Shown here: positions 1 through 8,863 of the stretch, piece after piece
Layout of the letters: every line of letters starts with the position of its first letter
Numbering within the stretch: the first letter of the stretch is position 1
DNA from: JBMYZL01 sp049610385
GTDB taxonomy: Bacteria > Bacteroidota > Bacteroidia > Flavobacteriales_D > Sanyastnellaceae
Assembly (NCBI GenBank): GCA_049610385.1
Contig: JBMYZL010000017.1
Coordinates: 1 to 58,860, forward strand
Direction of reading: 5' to 3'
Length of the DNA: 58,860 nt
The notes under the pieces: generated by a model
Databases searched by the model: none
Told to the model about the DNA's origin: nothing
What the model saw: the letters and a program-made list of their open reading frames with translations, nothing else
Translations under genes and position numbers: made by a program

Positions 1-1
1 A

Positions 2-172
2 GATTCAGCAGCTGACAACTTCGATTCAGAAGCCACGACGGATGATGGAAGTTGTTGTTTTGTTGAAGTGACTTCTTCGGTATGCGAAGGGGATCTAGAT
101 GATGACAATGTTGTAGGAACAGCTGATTTATTGATTTTCCTTTCGGTGTTTGGTTTTCCTTGTCCGGAATAA
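2..172 (+). CDS. C-terminal end of a secreted Cys-repeat protein (partial)
   Basis: Only the last 56 codons lie in the window, read in the frame that begins at base 2 and ends at the TAA at 170-172. The visible part contains a DDGSC cysteine motif, then a GDLDDDNVVGTADLLIFL segment and a final FGFPCPE. The same layout ends the next plus-strand gene (CLGDLNADAIIGATDLL...FGLPCN), so the two are probably tandem paralogues of a secreted, calcium-binding-type family. The DxDxD spacing of the tail resembles an EF-hand or dockerin half. No T9SS type A domain is present. The function of the missing N-terminal part cannot be judged. Confidence 0.8.
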   Translation, partial: DSAADNFDSEATTDDGSCCFVEVTSSVCEGDLDDDNVVGTADLLIFLSVFGFPCPE

Positions 173-198
173 AAAAAAGCCCCTGCATTTGCAGAGGC
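170..198 (-). terminator. Intrinsic terminator of the RRM gene
   Basis: Arms 179-187 and 190-198 pair with one mismatch (GCCCCTGCA / TGCAGAGGC). Read on the minus strand, the hairpin is followed by eight T residues (171-178). It sits about 30 nt after the stop codon of the minus-strand RRM gene. There is no T-run on the plus strand, so it should not terminate the upstream plus-strand gene efficiently. Confidence 0.75.
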
Positions 199-228
199 TG
201 TTAGCAATCAATTCACGAAAAGAGGATT

Positions 229-480
229 TCAACGGCGCTCTCTCGCTTCACTTTCATTGCAGCGAATGGGACGCCCCATCAGCTCTTTACCAGCCATTGC
301 TTCCAGAGCGGCCTCTGCTTCGTCCTGGTTCGGCATTTCAACAAAACCGAAACCCCGGCTGCGGCCAGTCTCACGGTCATGGACGACTTTCGCACGCTCA
401 ACAACACCATGTGCTTCAAACGCTTCTCGCAAGGCAACATCATCGACGCCCCATGCAAGATTTCCTACAAAAATATTCAC
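229..480 (-). CDS. Small single-RRM RNA-binding protein
   Basis: An 83-residue protein made of one RNA recognition motif. RNP-2 (IFVGNL) is at residues 3-8 and RNP-1 (RGFGFVEM) near residue 44, giving the usual beta-alpha-beta-beta-alpha-beta order. It ends in a short basic/acidic tail (ESEARERR). Such stand-alone RRM proteins are common in Cyanobacteria and Bacteroidota and bind single-stranded RNA, often with a role in stress or mRNA stability; its target here is unknown. I chose the GTG at 478-480 because it gives the conserved MNIFVGNL start. An upstream in-frame ATG would add about 34 residues unrelated to the family. A clear terminator follows. Confidence 0.88.
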   Translation of the reverse strand: MNIFVGNLAWGVDDVALREAFEAHGVVERAKVVHDRETGRSRGFGFVEMPNQDEAEAALEAMAGKELMGRPIRCNESEARERR

Positions 481-626
481 GATATAAAACTTAATTGTTG
501 CGAATGTAGGTCGACAAATCACACGAATCACAGAAAGGTTTCTTTTTCCCTGGAAGTCCAGTACCCAATTGTTGTTATTCATGTATTTATAACTGCAACT
601 ATACGGGCTTTAGTCGATTGTTTAAA

Positions 627-657
627 TTGTTTAATTGGAATATTATATGTATCTTTA
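627..657 (+). promoter_or_regulatory. Candidate Bacteroidota promoter for the Cys-repeat protein
   Basis: A TTG (627-629) lies 20 nt before TATCTTTA (650-657), which matches five of the six fixed bases of the -7 consensus TAnnTTTG. A start near 664 would give a leader of about 30 nt before the ATG at 694. Assigned by pattern only. Confidence 0.4.
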
Positions 658-693
658 ATCTGATATCCTAACATTTTCAATCTACTATACGCC

Positions 694-3600
694 ATGATCA
701 TGCGTCGATTTTACATGCTCTTGTGGTTATTTGCCTCATATCCTGTTACAGCCCAGGTATGCCTTGATCAATTGAACAGTGTGCCGCTTTCAAATTGGTC
801 TACTTCCCTTGATGCTGCCTACTTAGATGGGGATGCATATTTGGACGCAGTTAATGAAGCCCAATATGATGGCATCTGGACAATCGGTACGGGTGTTAGC
901 AATAGCAATCTTGCCGTGTTTGAAAATCCTTCCATTTCCGCCTTCATCGGCGTCAAACGAAGGAATGTTGTGGCTCCAAATGACAACATAGCCATGGCTG
1001 GCAACGTCTACACAATTGAGCCAGGCTATTCACCAGAAAGTCAGGGTTCTTCTGAAGAAAGCACCTTGGCAAAGTGGAATTTCCTTCTCTACGCAAACAT
1101 GGGCTCGTATACATTTTCAGATGTAGATATTCGTTTATACATCGATACCGACCCCTGTTATCTCGCGCAACCATCGGATATGATTGAAATCGAGGTGGCG
1201 AGTCAATTTGAAAGTTTTTTCGGAAATTCTGATTTTGCGGCATTTGGACTCAACCAAAATTTAGCGAGCAATTTCATCTCCGCATTCGATACAGATGCAC
1301 CCCCATTTGACCCCACACAAGAGGGGTTCTATACACTCGCTGTCGGAGTTTACGACGTGTGTGGGAATCTGAAAGCATGGCATGAAGTGATTGTCAACGT
1401 GACCAATGCAACAGATTTGGATTCTGACGGAAATGGGATTGCAGATTCACAAGAAACCCCTGGTTGCGATAATCTCTTGGCTTGCAACTACTCTTGTGAA
1501 AGCACTTACAATGATGGTTCTTGCGATTTCAATTCATGTTATGGTTGCACAGTTCTGGAAGCTTGTAATTACGATGCATCAGCCACAACTTCCGACAATT
1601 CTGGGTGTATATACCCCATCGACTTGCATGGTGAAAATCACTTTGATTGCGATGGCAATTGTGTCAATGATGAAGACCAAGACGGAATTTGCGATGAAGA
1701 AGAAGTGGATGGCTGTACAGACGAAACCGCATGCAACTTCAACGCAAATGCTACAGATGACAATGGCACTTGTGTATCTCCTGAGACGGGATATAACTGC
1801 GAAGGAAACTGTTTGGAGGACTCCGATGCCGATGGCACATGTGACATTTTCGAGGTTCCCGGGTGTCAAGATTCAGACGCATGCAATTTCGACAACACTG
1901 CCACTGAGGATGACGGGACATGCGAGTATCTGACCTGCAGTGGTTGCACGGTGGAAGAGGCTTGTAGTTTTGATGCAAATGCAACGATTTCTGATTTTTC
2001 AGCTTGTCAATTCCCAACTGGCTGTGACACCTGTTCCGGTGAAACAGATGGAACGGGTTTCGTCGTAGACAACGACGCAGACAATGATGGCGTCTGTGAT
2101 GCGGATGAAATTGAAGGATGTACGGATAACGGAGCGTGCAACTATGATGCAAATGCGACTGATGATGTAGGCTGCGAATACACATCATGCGTTGGATGCA
2201 TCAACCCTGTCGCTTGCAATTACGACGATACCGCATTGATTTCAGGTCCTTGTGATTTCCCAGCAGCATTCTCGAATTGCTTTGGATGCCTTTTGGACGT
2301 CAACAGCAATGACATTTGTGACCAGCTGGAAACCAGCGGATGTACAGACGAAGATGCCATTAACTACAATCCTCAAGCTTCTATCGATAATGGAAGTTGC
2401 AGTTACATAGTAGGGGGGTGCATGCTCTCTTGGGCTCCCAATTACGATCCTGCTGCCAATTTCCAAGAAATGCCTGTATTTGACGTTTGTTTTGGGACAC
2501 CAGCACCTGCAGGCTCGCCCACGCCCGGTGAAATGCCTACTGGATGTGAAGACCAATCGGCGTGTAACTATATACCGGGTGGTGACACAACACTTCCTTG
2601 CGACTACAGTTGCTTCGGATGTACCAATGAAGCCGCTTGCGATTATTCTGAAGATGCTGTGTATAACACTGGCTGTTCTGATTTTGAATCCTGCTACGGT
2701 TGCACGGATTCGCTAGCTTGTAACTACGATGATGGCAACACCTTTGAAGATGGAAGTTGTGAATATGAAGCTTGCGCTGGCTGCACCGATCCTGAGGCTT
2801 GCAACTATGACAGCAACAAAACACTGAATATCCCGATGCTTTGTGAATTTCCAACTGGATGCGATACCTGCAGTGAGGAAACCGATGGAACAGGCACAAT
2901 TTTGGACGGAGACAGCGACAATGATGGCATTTGTGACGTTGACGAAGTATCCGGTTGTGATGCACCTTTGGCATGCAACTATGATGCTGCAGTAACTGAA
3001 AATGATGGTTCTTGTGACTTTACATCTTGCATAGGTTGTTTGGAATCTGCTGCCTGCAATTATCAAGGTGGTGACCCCTCCATCACCTTGAATGAGCCTA
3101 TCCAGTGCATTTACCCAGAAGAGGGGCTTGACTGTGACGGCGAATGTTTGGCGGATGCCGACCAGGATGGCATTTGTGATGATGATGAAATTGGGGGGTG
3201 TCAAGACGAATCGGCCTGCAATTACAACCCAGCTGCCACAGACAGCGATGGCACTTGTGCTTATCCAGCGACGTATCAAGATTGCTATGGTGATTGTCTC
3301 ATTGACGAGGACAATGATGGCGTATGTGATCAGGAGGAGGTGTTTGGTTGCACCACGGTGCTTTCATGCAATTACGACCCCACGGCAACCGAAAACGACG
3401 GTTCATGTGATTTTGAAAGCTGCACAGATTGTATCGATCCAACAGCCTGCAATTACAATCCAGAAGCCTTGCTTTCTGACAATTTGCTATGCTTGTATGA
3501 AACGAATCCAGAATTGGTTTTTGACGCTGTTTTGGAATTGAGTGACAACATTGTCGATTGGCCTTCGAACAACTATTTGACCAGTTCAGATGGTGCGGAA

Positions 3601-3903
3601 GAGGTCAGTTTTGTTGATTACACAAGTCGTTTGAACGACGGCCGTTACAGTGTAACCAGGATATACACAGCAACAAGCCTTTGTGGATCTGTGGAGGCAG
3701 CAGGCCAATTGCTTATTGGCGCTGAAGATCAACCAGCAGGTTGTACACATTCAGATGCGACGAACTATGACCCAACAGCCGTCAATGACGATGGTTCATG
3801 TGATTTCTTGCCCGCATGCTTGGGTGATTTGAATGCAGACGCAATCATAGGTGCGACAGACTTGTTGATCATGCTCAGTCTCTTCGGTCTGCCATGCAAC
3901 TGA
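694..3903 (+). CDS. Large secreted Cys-rich repeat protein (GCTDxxACNYD/DDGSC type)
   Basis: 1069 residues. A signal peptide (about residues 1-20, cleavage after VTA) is followed by about 230 residues of non-repetitive beta-rich sequence. From about residue 258 to 950 there is a long array of cysteine repeats of the form GC(T/D)xxxACNYDxxA...DGSC(D/E)(F/Y). These alternate with DxDxDGICDxDE segments that resemble calcium-binding thrombospondin type 3 loops. The last 30 residues carry a GDLNADAIIGATDLL tail ending in PCN, shared with the gene before it. Such arrays occur in surface or secreted proteins of marine Flavobacteriales. An extracellular, disulfide- and calcium-stabilised stalk or adhesin is inferred. 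A second ATG at 700 is an equally possible start. Confidence 0.85.
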   Translation: MIMRRFYMLLWLFASYPVTAQVCLDQLNSVPLSNWSTSLDAAYLDGDAYLDAVNEAQYDGIWTIGTGVSNSNLAVFENPSISAFIGVKRRNVVAPNDNIAMAGNVYTIEPGYSPESQGSSEESTLAKWNFLLYANMGSYTFSDVDIRLYIDTDPCYLAQPSDMIEIEVASQFESFFGNSDFAAFGLNQNLASNFISAFDTDAPPFDPTQEGFYTLAVGVYDVCGNLKAWHEVIVNVTNATDLDSDGNGIADSQETPGCDNLLACNYSCESTYNDGSCDFNSCYGCTVLEACNYDASATTSDNSGCIYPIDLHGENHFDCDGNCVNDEDQDGICDEEEVDGCTDETACNFNANATDDNGTCVSPETGYNCEGNCLEDSDADGTCDIFEVPGCQDSDACNFDNTATEDDGTCEYLTCSGCTVEEACSFDANATISDFSACQFPTGCDTCSGETDGTGFVVDNDADNDGVCDADEIEGCTDNGACNYDANATDDVGCEYTSCVGCINPVACNYDDTALISGPCDFPAAFSNCFGCLLDVNSNDICDQLETSGCTDEDAINYNPQASIDNGSCSYIVGGCMLSWAPNYDPAANFQEMPVFDVCFGTPAPAGSPTPGEMPTGCEDQSACNYIPGGDTTLPCDYSCFGCTNEAACDYSEDAVYNTGCSDFESCYGCTDSLACNYDDGNTFEDGSCEYEACAGCTDPEACNYDSNKTLNIPMLCEFPTGCDTCSEETDGTGTILDGDSDNDGICDVDEVSGCDAPLACNYDAAVTENDGSCDFTSCIGCLESAACNYQGGDPSITLNEPIQCIYPEEGLDCDGECLADADQDGICDDDEIGGCQDESACNYNPAATDSDGTCAYPATYQDCYGDCLIDEDNDGVCDQEEVFGCTTVLSCNYDPTATENDGSCDFESCTDCIDPTACNYNPEALLSDNLLCLYETNPELVFDAVLELSDNIVDWPSNNYLTSSDGAEEVSFVDYTSRLNDGRYSVTRIYTATSLCGSVEAAGQLLIGAEDQPAGCTHSDATNYDPTAVNDDGSCDFLPACLGDLNADAIIGATDLLIMLSLFGLPCN

Positions 3904-3930
3904 TCGATGAGCATTCGAAAAACGAAGAAC

Positions 3931-3964
3931 AAAAAAGCCTGGGCATCCTGCTCAGGCTTTTTTT
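3931..3964. terminator. Bidirectional terminator between convergent genes
   Basis: AAAAAAGCCTG (3931-3941) pairs with CAGGCTTTTTT (3953-3963) around an 11-nt loop. There are A and T runs on both sides, so it can serve the plus-strand Cys-repeat gene ending at 3903 and the minus-strand gene ending at 4033. Confidence 0.85.
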
Positions 3965-4032
3965 GATTTCAATCAATTGGCTAAGGGTTTCAACTGAATT
4001 CTTCGCATTTAATAGAAATCTCAAACAAAAGA

Positions 4033-5517
4033 TCAATCCCCCTTTATCTCGCCCTCCATCGCCTCTAATCGCGCTAAAATTTGGCCCAACTGCTCAGCTC
4101 CCACTTGCTTGGCTACGATTTGTTTGTCTGCATCCAGAAGGAAAACCTTCGGCGTAGCATAAACATCAAAAGTGGTCCGAAAATTCAAACTTTCTATGGA
4201 GGTTATCCCAGATGAAATCAGGGACATCGCACTGTCTTGCGCATTGACCTGGGGATTGTCACTTACATTGATCCAATCGGTGTACCCTTTATCTTGAATG
4301 TAATCGACCCAAGGCTGGGGATCAAAATCATTGCCAATGGCAAAAATCTCCAAGCCTTTGGGTTGCCATTCTTCATACAATTCCACGAGTTTGGGGAGTT
4401 CCTTTTTGCAATGCCCACAAGTGGATTCCCAGATCACAATGGCCGTGTATTTGGCATCTACATCATACAACGAAATCCAGTTCTCTTGATCCAAATCAAG
4501 CAAAGTGATATTTGGCGGTCGATGGCCACAGAGTGAATTGCGCAAATCATCTGCTCGATCCGTGATTTTTGAAACTTGTTCAGCATTCAACCACTCCGCT
4601 TTTCCAGTGCGATAAAATTCATCGACCATGCGGACAAACACCTTGTCCATGCACATGACTTGTGAACTTTCGCTTTGAAACGTGATGTAATGCACGACAT
4701 ACTTGAACATGTCCGCATTTGCTTTCGCAAGGTCGACAAGCCGCATTGCCTCAGCCTCCAGGCTATCTGGAATCTGGGGCAAAACGCGCGTCCAATATGT
4801 ATTCAGAATGTTATGAAATGAGGCATCCCTGACCATGCGGGGGTCATTGAAATCAACGCGATCCCAATAATGGTTGCGGTACCAGCGATATTGCAAATCA
4901 CGGGGGTTTGCGATTTGTTCCGGAACTTCAGGCACCTCGGGTTCAACAACCATATTCAGGTATTTGGCGAACAACTTATCGGCATGTTTTTGAAGCACCC
5001 GTTTTTGTTCCATTGCCACTTCCTCACCGAAGGCATTCATAATCTCCCTGGCTGCTTCACGTGCTTCCTCAGACGACGTGGAATCTTGCAGCACCTGCTC
5101 CTGTGGAGCTGCCTGATTTCTTTTGTCCCCGATGAACTTGAGGTAGTCATAAAGGATCCGATTTTCCTCCGAAACCAAAACTTCTACATCCCCGGTGGGA
5201 TTTTTCATAGTCGTGTGAATTTCGATGTCTTCAGGAACACCCATGAATTCAAACATCTTTTGTCCAGGCAAAATGACCGCATACTTGCCTGACTCTTCAA
5301 ATGGCGGAGAAACGAACGAGAACTCACCATCGGGCGTGGCTACGGTGGTGTCTGCGTAGTACATTTTATCACCGAAATAATTCGCCAGATACACGCTGTC
5401 AGCTCCCAAGCCGACCACTTCAAATTTCATCAGCTGCCCATGGGATTGGCAGCCCAAAATCAATGCCAAGGACAACACAGCTCCTTTTGACAACATCCAC
5501 ATGTTACTTTGCTTCAT
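4033..5517 (-). CDS. Exported thioredoxin-fold protein with N-terminal DUF4369/DUF5106-like region
   Basis: About 494 residues. The N-terminus is hydrophobic and ends in LALILGC, a lipobox-like cysteine near residue 22, so it is probably a lipoprotein facing the periplasm. A beta-rich region (about 30-120) and a helical middle follow. From about residue 345 there is a TlpA/ResA-type thioredoxin domain with the redox motif WESTCGHCKKEL and a later cis-Pro segment (YATPKVFLLD). This architecture is common in Bacteroidota and is assigned to periplasmic disulfide reduction or thiol exchange; the substrate is unknown. I took the ATG at 5515-5517 rather than an in-frame TTG nine bases upstream. The divergent hydrolase gene starts only 20 nt away. 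Confidence 0.82.
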   Translation of the reverse strand: MKQSNMWMLSKGAVLSLALILGCQSHGQLMKFEVVGLGADSVYLANYFGDKMYYADTTVATPDGEFSFVSPPFEESGKYAVILPGQKMFEFMGVPEDIEIHTTMKNPTGDVEVLVSEENRILYDYLKFIGDKRNQAAPQEQVLQDSTSSEEAREAAREIMNAFGEEVAMEQKRVLQKHADKLFAKYLNMVVEPEVPEVPEQIANPRDLQYRWYRNHYWDRVDFNDPRMVRDASFHNILNTYWTRVLPQIPDSLEAEAMRLVDLAKANADMFKYVVHYITFQSESSQVMCMDKVFVRMVDEFYRTGKAEWLNAEQVSKITDRADDLRNSLCGHRPPNITLLDLDQENWISLYDVDAKYTAIVIWESTCGHCKKELPKLVELYEEWQPKGLEIFAIGNDFDPQPWVDYIQDKGYTDWINVSDNPQVNAQDSAMSLISSGITSIESLNFRTTFDVYATPKVFLLDADKQIVAKQVGAEQLGQILARLEAMEGEIKGD

Positions 5518-5537
5518 AGGAGACAAATTTACACCGA

Positions 5538-7058
5538 ATGAAACAGGACAAAAACTTCCATATCGCTGTTTTCGGCATGGAGTGGGAGGGCATCACATTG
5601 TGCATCCATTTGAATCGATTGGGTTTGCATGTGCAAGGTTTTGCGTTTGATGAAATCACGTATCAAGAAGCGTGCCGAACCGGTGTTTCAATACAACTTT
5701 TGCCCAAGCCATCTGCCATCACATTCCGGGAAAACAGTTTTTCACATGTCGTCATCACTTCAGTGATTCAGGGTCCAACTCGCGAACATTTCATCAAGAT
5801 CAATCAGGATTTGGAATCCTCAGGCTTGGGCCCCGTCTGGATCCATCAGGGCCATTTCAAGCCGGGTGAACCCAATTTTGGTAAATCAATCCAAATTGCC
5901 ACAGGAACAATTGTGAAACCATGGGAACATCCCTTTGAACAATGGTGGCGAACAGGAAATCTCCAAGATCCGGAAAAGGAAATGATAATCACTTGGCATG
6001 CAGATCTCATTCAAACAATCCTCAATGCCATTATGGGAGGGCGAACAAATGCTCTTTTGGATTGCATCTGTGACTGCCGACCCCGATGGGAAATTGCGAG
6101 GTTTTCTCTGGATTTTTGGAGCCTGAAAGAACCTCAAGATTGGTCATTGCCTGAGAATTGTGTTGACCCGATGGCGTGGTCCGTGGCATCAGGGGCTGGC
6201 GGTCGATCAACCGTCGCCCAAATTCCAGTCGAACATGAATATCGGCTTTATCAGCATGGTTTCCAAGATTTGAAAGGCAATCAGGTTGTGCTGTTTATCC
6301 ATGGATACAAAGGATATGCCTTTTGGGGATGCTGGGCATTGATGGGAGATGAATTCGCAAAGAGCGGAACCAGCTTTTTCAGAATGGATTTTTCACATAA
6401 CGGCACCTTGGACAGTGTTCCGAATGAAATTTCAGATTTAGACCGTTGGTCCTTGAACACTTATTCCCGTGAAGTGCATGAAGTTGTGCAAGCCGTTACG
6501 CATTTGCAAGCATTGGGTGCCCAAGTAATATTGATGGGACACAGCCGAGGCGCGGGCATTGCGGCCTTGGCATGTGCCAAGTTGCAGAAGGAAGGAAACC
6601 CCACAGAAGGTTTGATTTGGCTGGCCGGGGTTTCAGATTTCAAAGCACGCTTTCCAACAAGTGATTGTATGGCTGAATGGGCAGAATCAGACAAATTGCC
6701 AATCCAGAATGGTCGGACAGGAGAGACCTACATTCATCGTTTTGCTTTTTACGAAGACTTTGAGACGCATGAAAACGAACTGAATGTGTTGAAACAAGCC
6801 CAATTCATTGCTTGTCCAGCTCTACTCGTACACGCAGAAGATGACGCTGCGGTCTCTTCACAGGAAACCAAGACCATGGCCAAAGCACTGTCGAAGAGTC
6901 TGCTTGTTCGCGAAAGATATTATGATACGGGTGGGCACACCATGGACATGCTTGAGCCATGGCCCAAGGATCAACACATGCCAAAAAAAATGACTGACCT
7001 CCTGGCGGAAATCAGTCATTTTCTCAAGGATATCCGAAAATCTCCTTCTGAAGAATGA
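5538..7058 (+). CDS. Alpha/beta hydrolase with an extra N-terminal domain
   Basis: 506 residues. The C-terminal half (about 240-500) is an alpha/beta hydrolase: oxyanion segment FIHGYKGYAFWG, nucleophile elbow GHSRGAG (Ser about 336), acid residue in HAEDDAAV and the histidine in GGHTMDM. The first 220 residues are not a usual hydrolase lid. Residues 8-100 read like a Rossmann-type fold (VFGMEWEGITLCIHLNRLG...VQGF, then FSHVVITSVIQGPT) and faintly recall the N-terminal domain of Mur ligases; that resemblance is my inference. The substrate is unknown. The gene is divergent from the thioredoxin-like lipoprotein and ends 1 nt before the stop codon of the convergent T9SS cargo gene. Confidence 0.75.
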   Translation: MKQDKNFHIAVFGMEWEGITLCIHLNRLGLHVQGFAFDEITYQEACRTGVSIQLLPKPSAITFRENSFSHVVITSVIQGPTREHFIKINQDLESSGLGPVWIHQGHFKPGEPNFGKSIQIATGTIVKPWEHPFEQWWRTGNLQDPEKEMIITWHADLIQTILNAIMGGRTNALLDCICDCRPRWEIARFSLDFWSLKEPQDWSLPENCVDPMAWSVASGAGGRSTVAQIPVEHEYRLYQHGFQDLKGNQVVLFIHGYKGYAFWGCWALMGDEFAKSGTSFFRMDFSHNGTLDSVPNEISDLDRWSLNTYSREVHEVVQAVTHLQALGAQVILMGHSRGAGIAALACAKLQKEGNPTEGLIWLAGVSDFKARFPTSDCMAEWAESDKLPIQNGRTGETYIHRFAFYEDFETHENELNVLKQAQFIACPALLVHAEDDAAVSSQETKTMAKALSKSLLVRERYYDTGGHTMDMLEPWPKDQHMPKKMTDLLAEISHFLKDIRKSPSEE

Positions 7059-7059
7059 A

Positions 7060-7974
7060 TCAATGCTGAATCACAAGTCGTTGAATGGATCGCTGAGCAC
7101 CATTTGAAACTTCGACGAAATATATGCCCTCGTTCAAAGTCAGAGGCATCCGATGTCCCTGCATCAAATTGCGAGACAGACACTCATCTACCAATTGACC
7201 GTTCAATGCGAAAATGCGAATCACTGCATTGTCGATATCCGCTGATAAGGTGACAAAATTTTGGGCTGGGTTGGGGCCCATGACAAATGTCATTGGCTCT
7301 GCCAAGGGGGCTACAGCCGAAGTGCCCATCTCCACGACGGACAAGTCATCGACATAATAGTTGCCCAACTCAACACCATCTCCAGTCCCAAAGAAGTTCA
7401 CCCCGCCAATTTCCGCACCGTCGTAGGGAAAAGTGTCCACCATTTCACCGTCAACGTACAACGTCATTTCGTCTGTATCGAGGTTGATGCTGTGCTTCAT
7501 TTCAAACCACGCATCCAGAGGGAACTCACCTGATCCACTAGCTGCCTGGTCAATGGAAAGCTGAAATTGCCCGACACTGGCCAAGACGACCTCAAAAGCC
7601 CACAGAACACCGGGGTTTGCAACTTCTTGGAAGTTGTAGTATCCTGACCCACCCGTAGGGATGTACATGTTGAAGATGACATCATAAGCACCTTCAGTGA
7701 TTCCTGCTACATACACCACATCCATCGGACCTCCCGTCTGGTTGGTTTGATAGATGTGCATGCTGTTCGAACCGGAAAGGGCAAAGTCATCTGACACCTG
7801 TGCATCTTCTGTCGAACCGGGATCATCTGTCCATGTCATCCAACTTTCTTGTGAGCCGATGTAATCACCGACCGCAAGACCGTCAAAATTCTGTTCGTAG
7901 TACACCTGTGCTACACCTTGGCTTCCAAGGCCAAATGCGGCAATCAAAAGAAAAGACCAGTAGAGTTGCTTCAT
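7060..7974 (-). CDS. T9SS-sorted secreted protein, lectin-like (LamG/jelly-roll) fold likely
   Basis: 304 residues from the ATG at 7972-7974, which begins a clear signal peptide (cleavage after GVAQ). Residues about 25-215 are beta-rich, start with YYEQNFDGL and contain a DDPGSTEDAQVSDDFA segment, typical of concanavalin-like carbohydrate-binding domains attached to Flavobacteriia secreted proteins. The last 75 residues are a type A T9SS C-terminal domain: GPNPAQNFVTLS, IRIFALNGQLV, GIYFVEVSNG and a final RLVIQH. It should cross the outer membrane through the type IX system. The exact ligand is not visible. A longer in-frame start at 8061 would overlap the divergent gene and lacks a signal peptide. 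Confidence 0.85.
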   Translation of the reverse strand: MKQLYWSFLLIAAFGLGSQGVAQVYYEQNFDGLAVGDYIGSQESWMTWTDDPGSTEDAQVSDDFALSGSNSMHIYQTNQTGGPMDVVYVAGITEGAYDVIFNMYIPTGGSGYYNFQEVANPGVLWAFEVVLASVGQFQLSIDQAASGSGEFPLDAWFEMKHSINLDTDEMTLYVDGEMVDTFPYDGAEIGGVNFFGTGDGVELGNYYVDDLSVVEMGTSAVAPLAEPMTFVMGPNPAQNFVTLSADIDNAVIRIFALNGQLVDECLSRNLMQGHRMPLTLNEGIYFVEVSNGAQRSIQRLVIQH

Positions 7975-8017
7975 AAAGCGCAAAATACGGAATTTTGAAT
8001 TTGAAACAAAGCCAACA

Positions 8018-8854
8018 ATGTCCAAACAATCGTGGGAAGGCAACCTCCGAAAAATGACCACGAATCAACCCGATTCCAGCCCTTCCATCACCTACCACTT
8101 GCCATTGCACGATCGAACTGATCCATGTTTCAATTTGTCACCCAACGATTGGATCGGTCACGATGTGGAAATCCAATGGCTTCATGAAATTCATTGTGTT
8201 GAAACTGGCAAAAGGATTCAAAAGACATACGGGGACGGATTGAGCTACAATGCTTGGCTCAATTCGCCAGCTTCAGTGGAATCTGTGATCCGCCCAGAAC
8301 TGAGTCGAATACATGAAGGCATTGCGCTGCGTGATGAAGCATGGGAACGCGAACACCATTTGACCCCTCATGTGGTCTACTTGAGCTACACCGGTGGACT
8401 AAAGGTTGGCGTGACACGCTTGGCCAACATTCCCTTCCGCTGGCATGACCAAGGGGCTGTGGGTGCCATTGTGGTGGCTGAAGTCCCATACCGTCAATTG
8501 GCGGGGCAAATGGAAGTGGAACTGAAGCCCATCTTTGGTGACAAAACCAATTGGCGAAGCATGTTGCAGCATCAAAACCCCGATATGTCGACATTGCTAG
8601 AAGCCAAAGATGAAGCGTTGGAATCTTTGGATCCTGAATTCGAGCCGTTCTTTTCTGATGATGATTCAGTTTGGACAGTGACCTATCCCGTTTTGGCCTA
8701 TCCCGAGAAAGTCAAAAGTTGCAGATTGGAGAAAAGGGAGCACATTCAAGGGAAATTGAACGGCATCAAAGGACAATACTTCATTTTTGAGTCGGGGGAG
8801 GTGATCAACGTGCGCAACCACATGGGCTACCGCGTGCGCATCATTGTCGATTGA
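8018..8854 (+). CDS. DUF2797 family protein
   Basis: 278 residues. The core motif HVVYLSYTGGLKVGVTR followed by RWHDQGA (about residues 120-150) is the signature of DUF2797, a conserved Bacteroidota/Actinobacteria family of unknown biochemical function. Cysteines near residues 33, 56 and 240 are compatible with metal binding in the family, but I cannot prove this. The start at 8018 gives a 13-residue extension before an alternative ATG at 8054; both are 44-80 nt from the divergent T9SS cargo gene. It converges on yqgE with a 9-nt gap. Confidence 0.8.
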   Translation: MSKQSWEGNLRKMTTNQPDSSPSITYHLPLHDRTDPCFNLSPNDWIGHDVEIQWLHEIHCVETGKRIQKTYGDGLSYNAWLNSPASVESVIRPELSRIHEGIALRDEAWEREHHLTPHVVYLSYTGGLKVGVTRLANIPFRWHDQGAVGAIVVAEVPYRQLAGQMEVELKPIFGDKTNWRSMLQHQNPDMSTLLEAKDEALESLDPEFEPFFSDDDSVWTVTYPVLAYPEKVKSCRLEKREHIQGKLNGIKGQYFIFESGEVINVRNHMGYRVRIIVD

Positions 8855-8863
8855 AGATCCAGC

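Noticed and set aside
481..582. N-terminal extension of the RRM protein to an ATG at 582
   Set aside because: The extra residues do not resemble RRM proteins; the GTG at 480 gives the conserved start MNIFVGNL.
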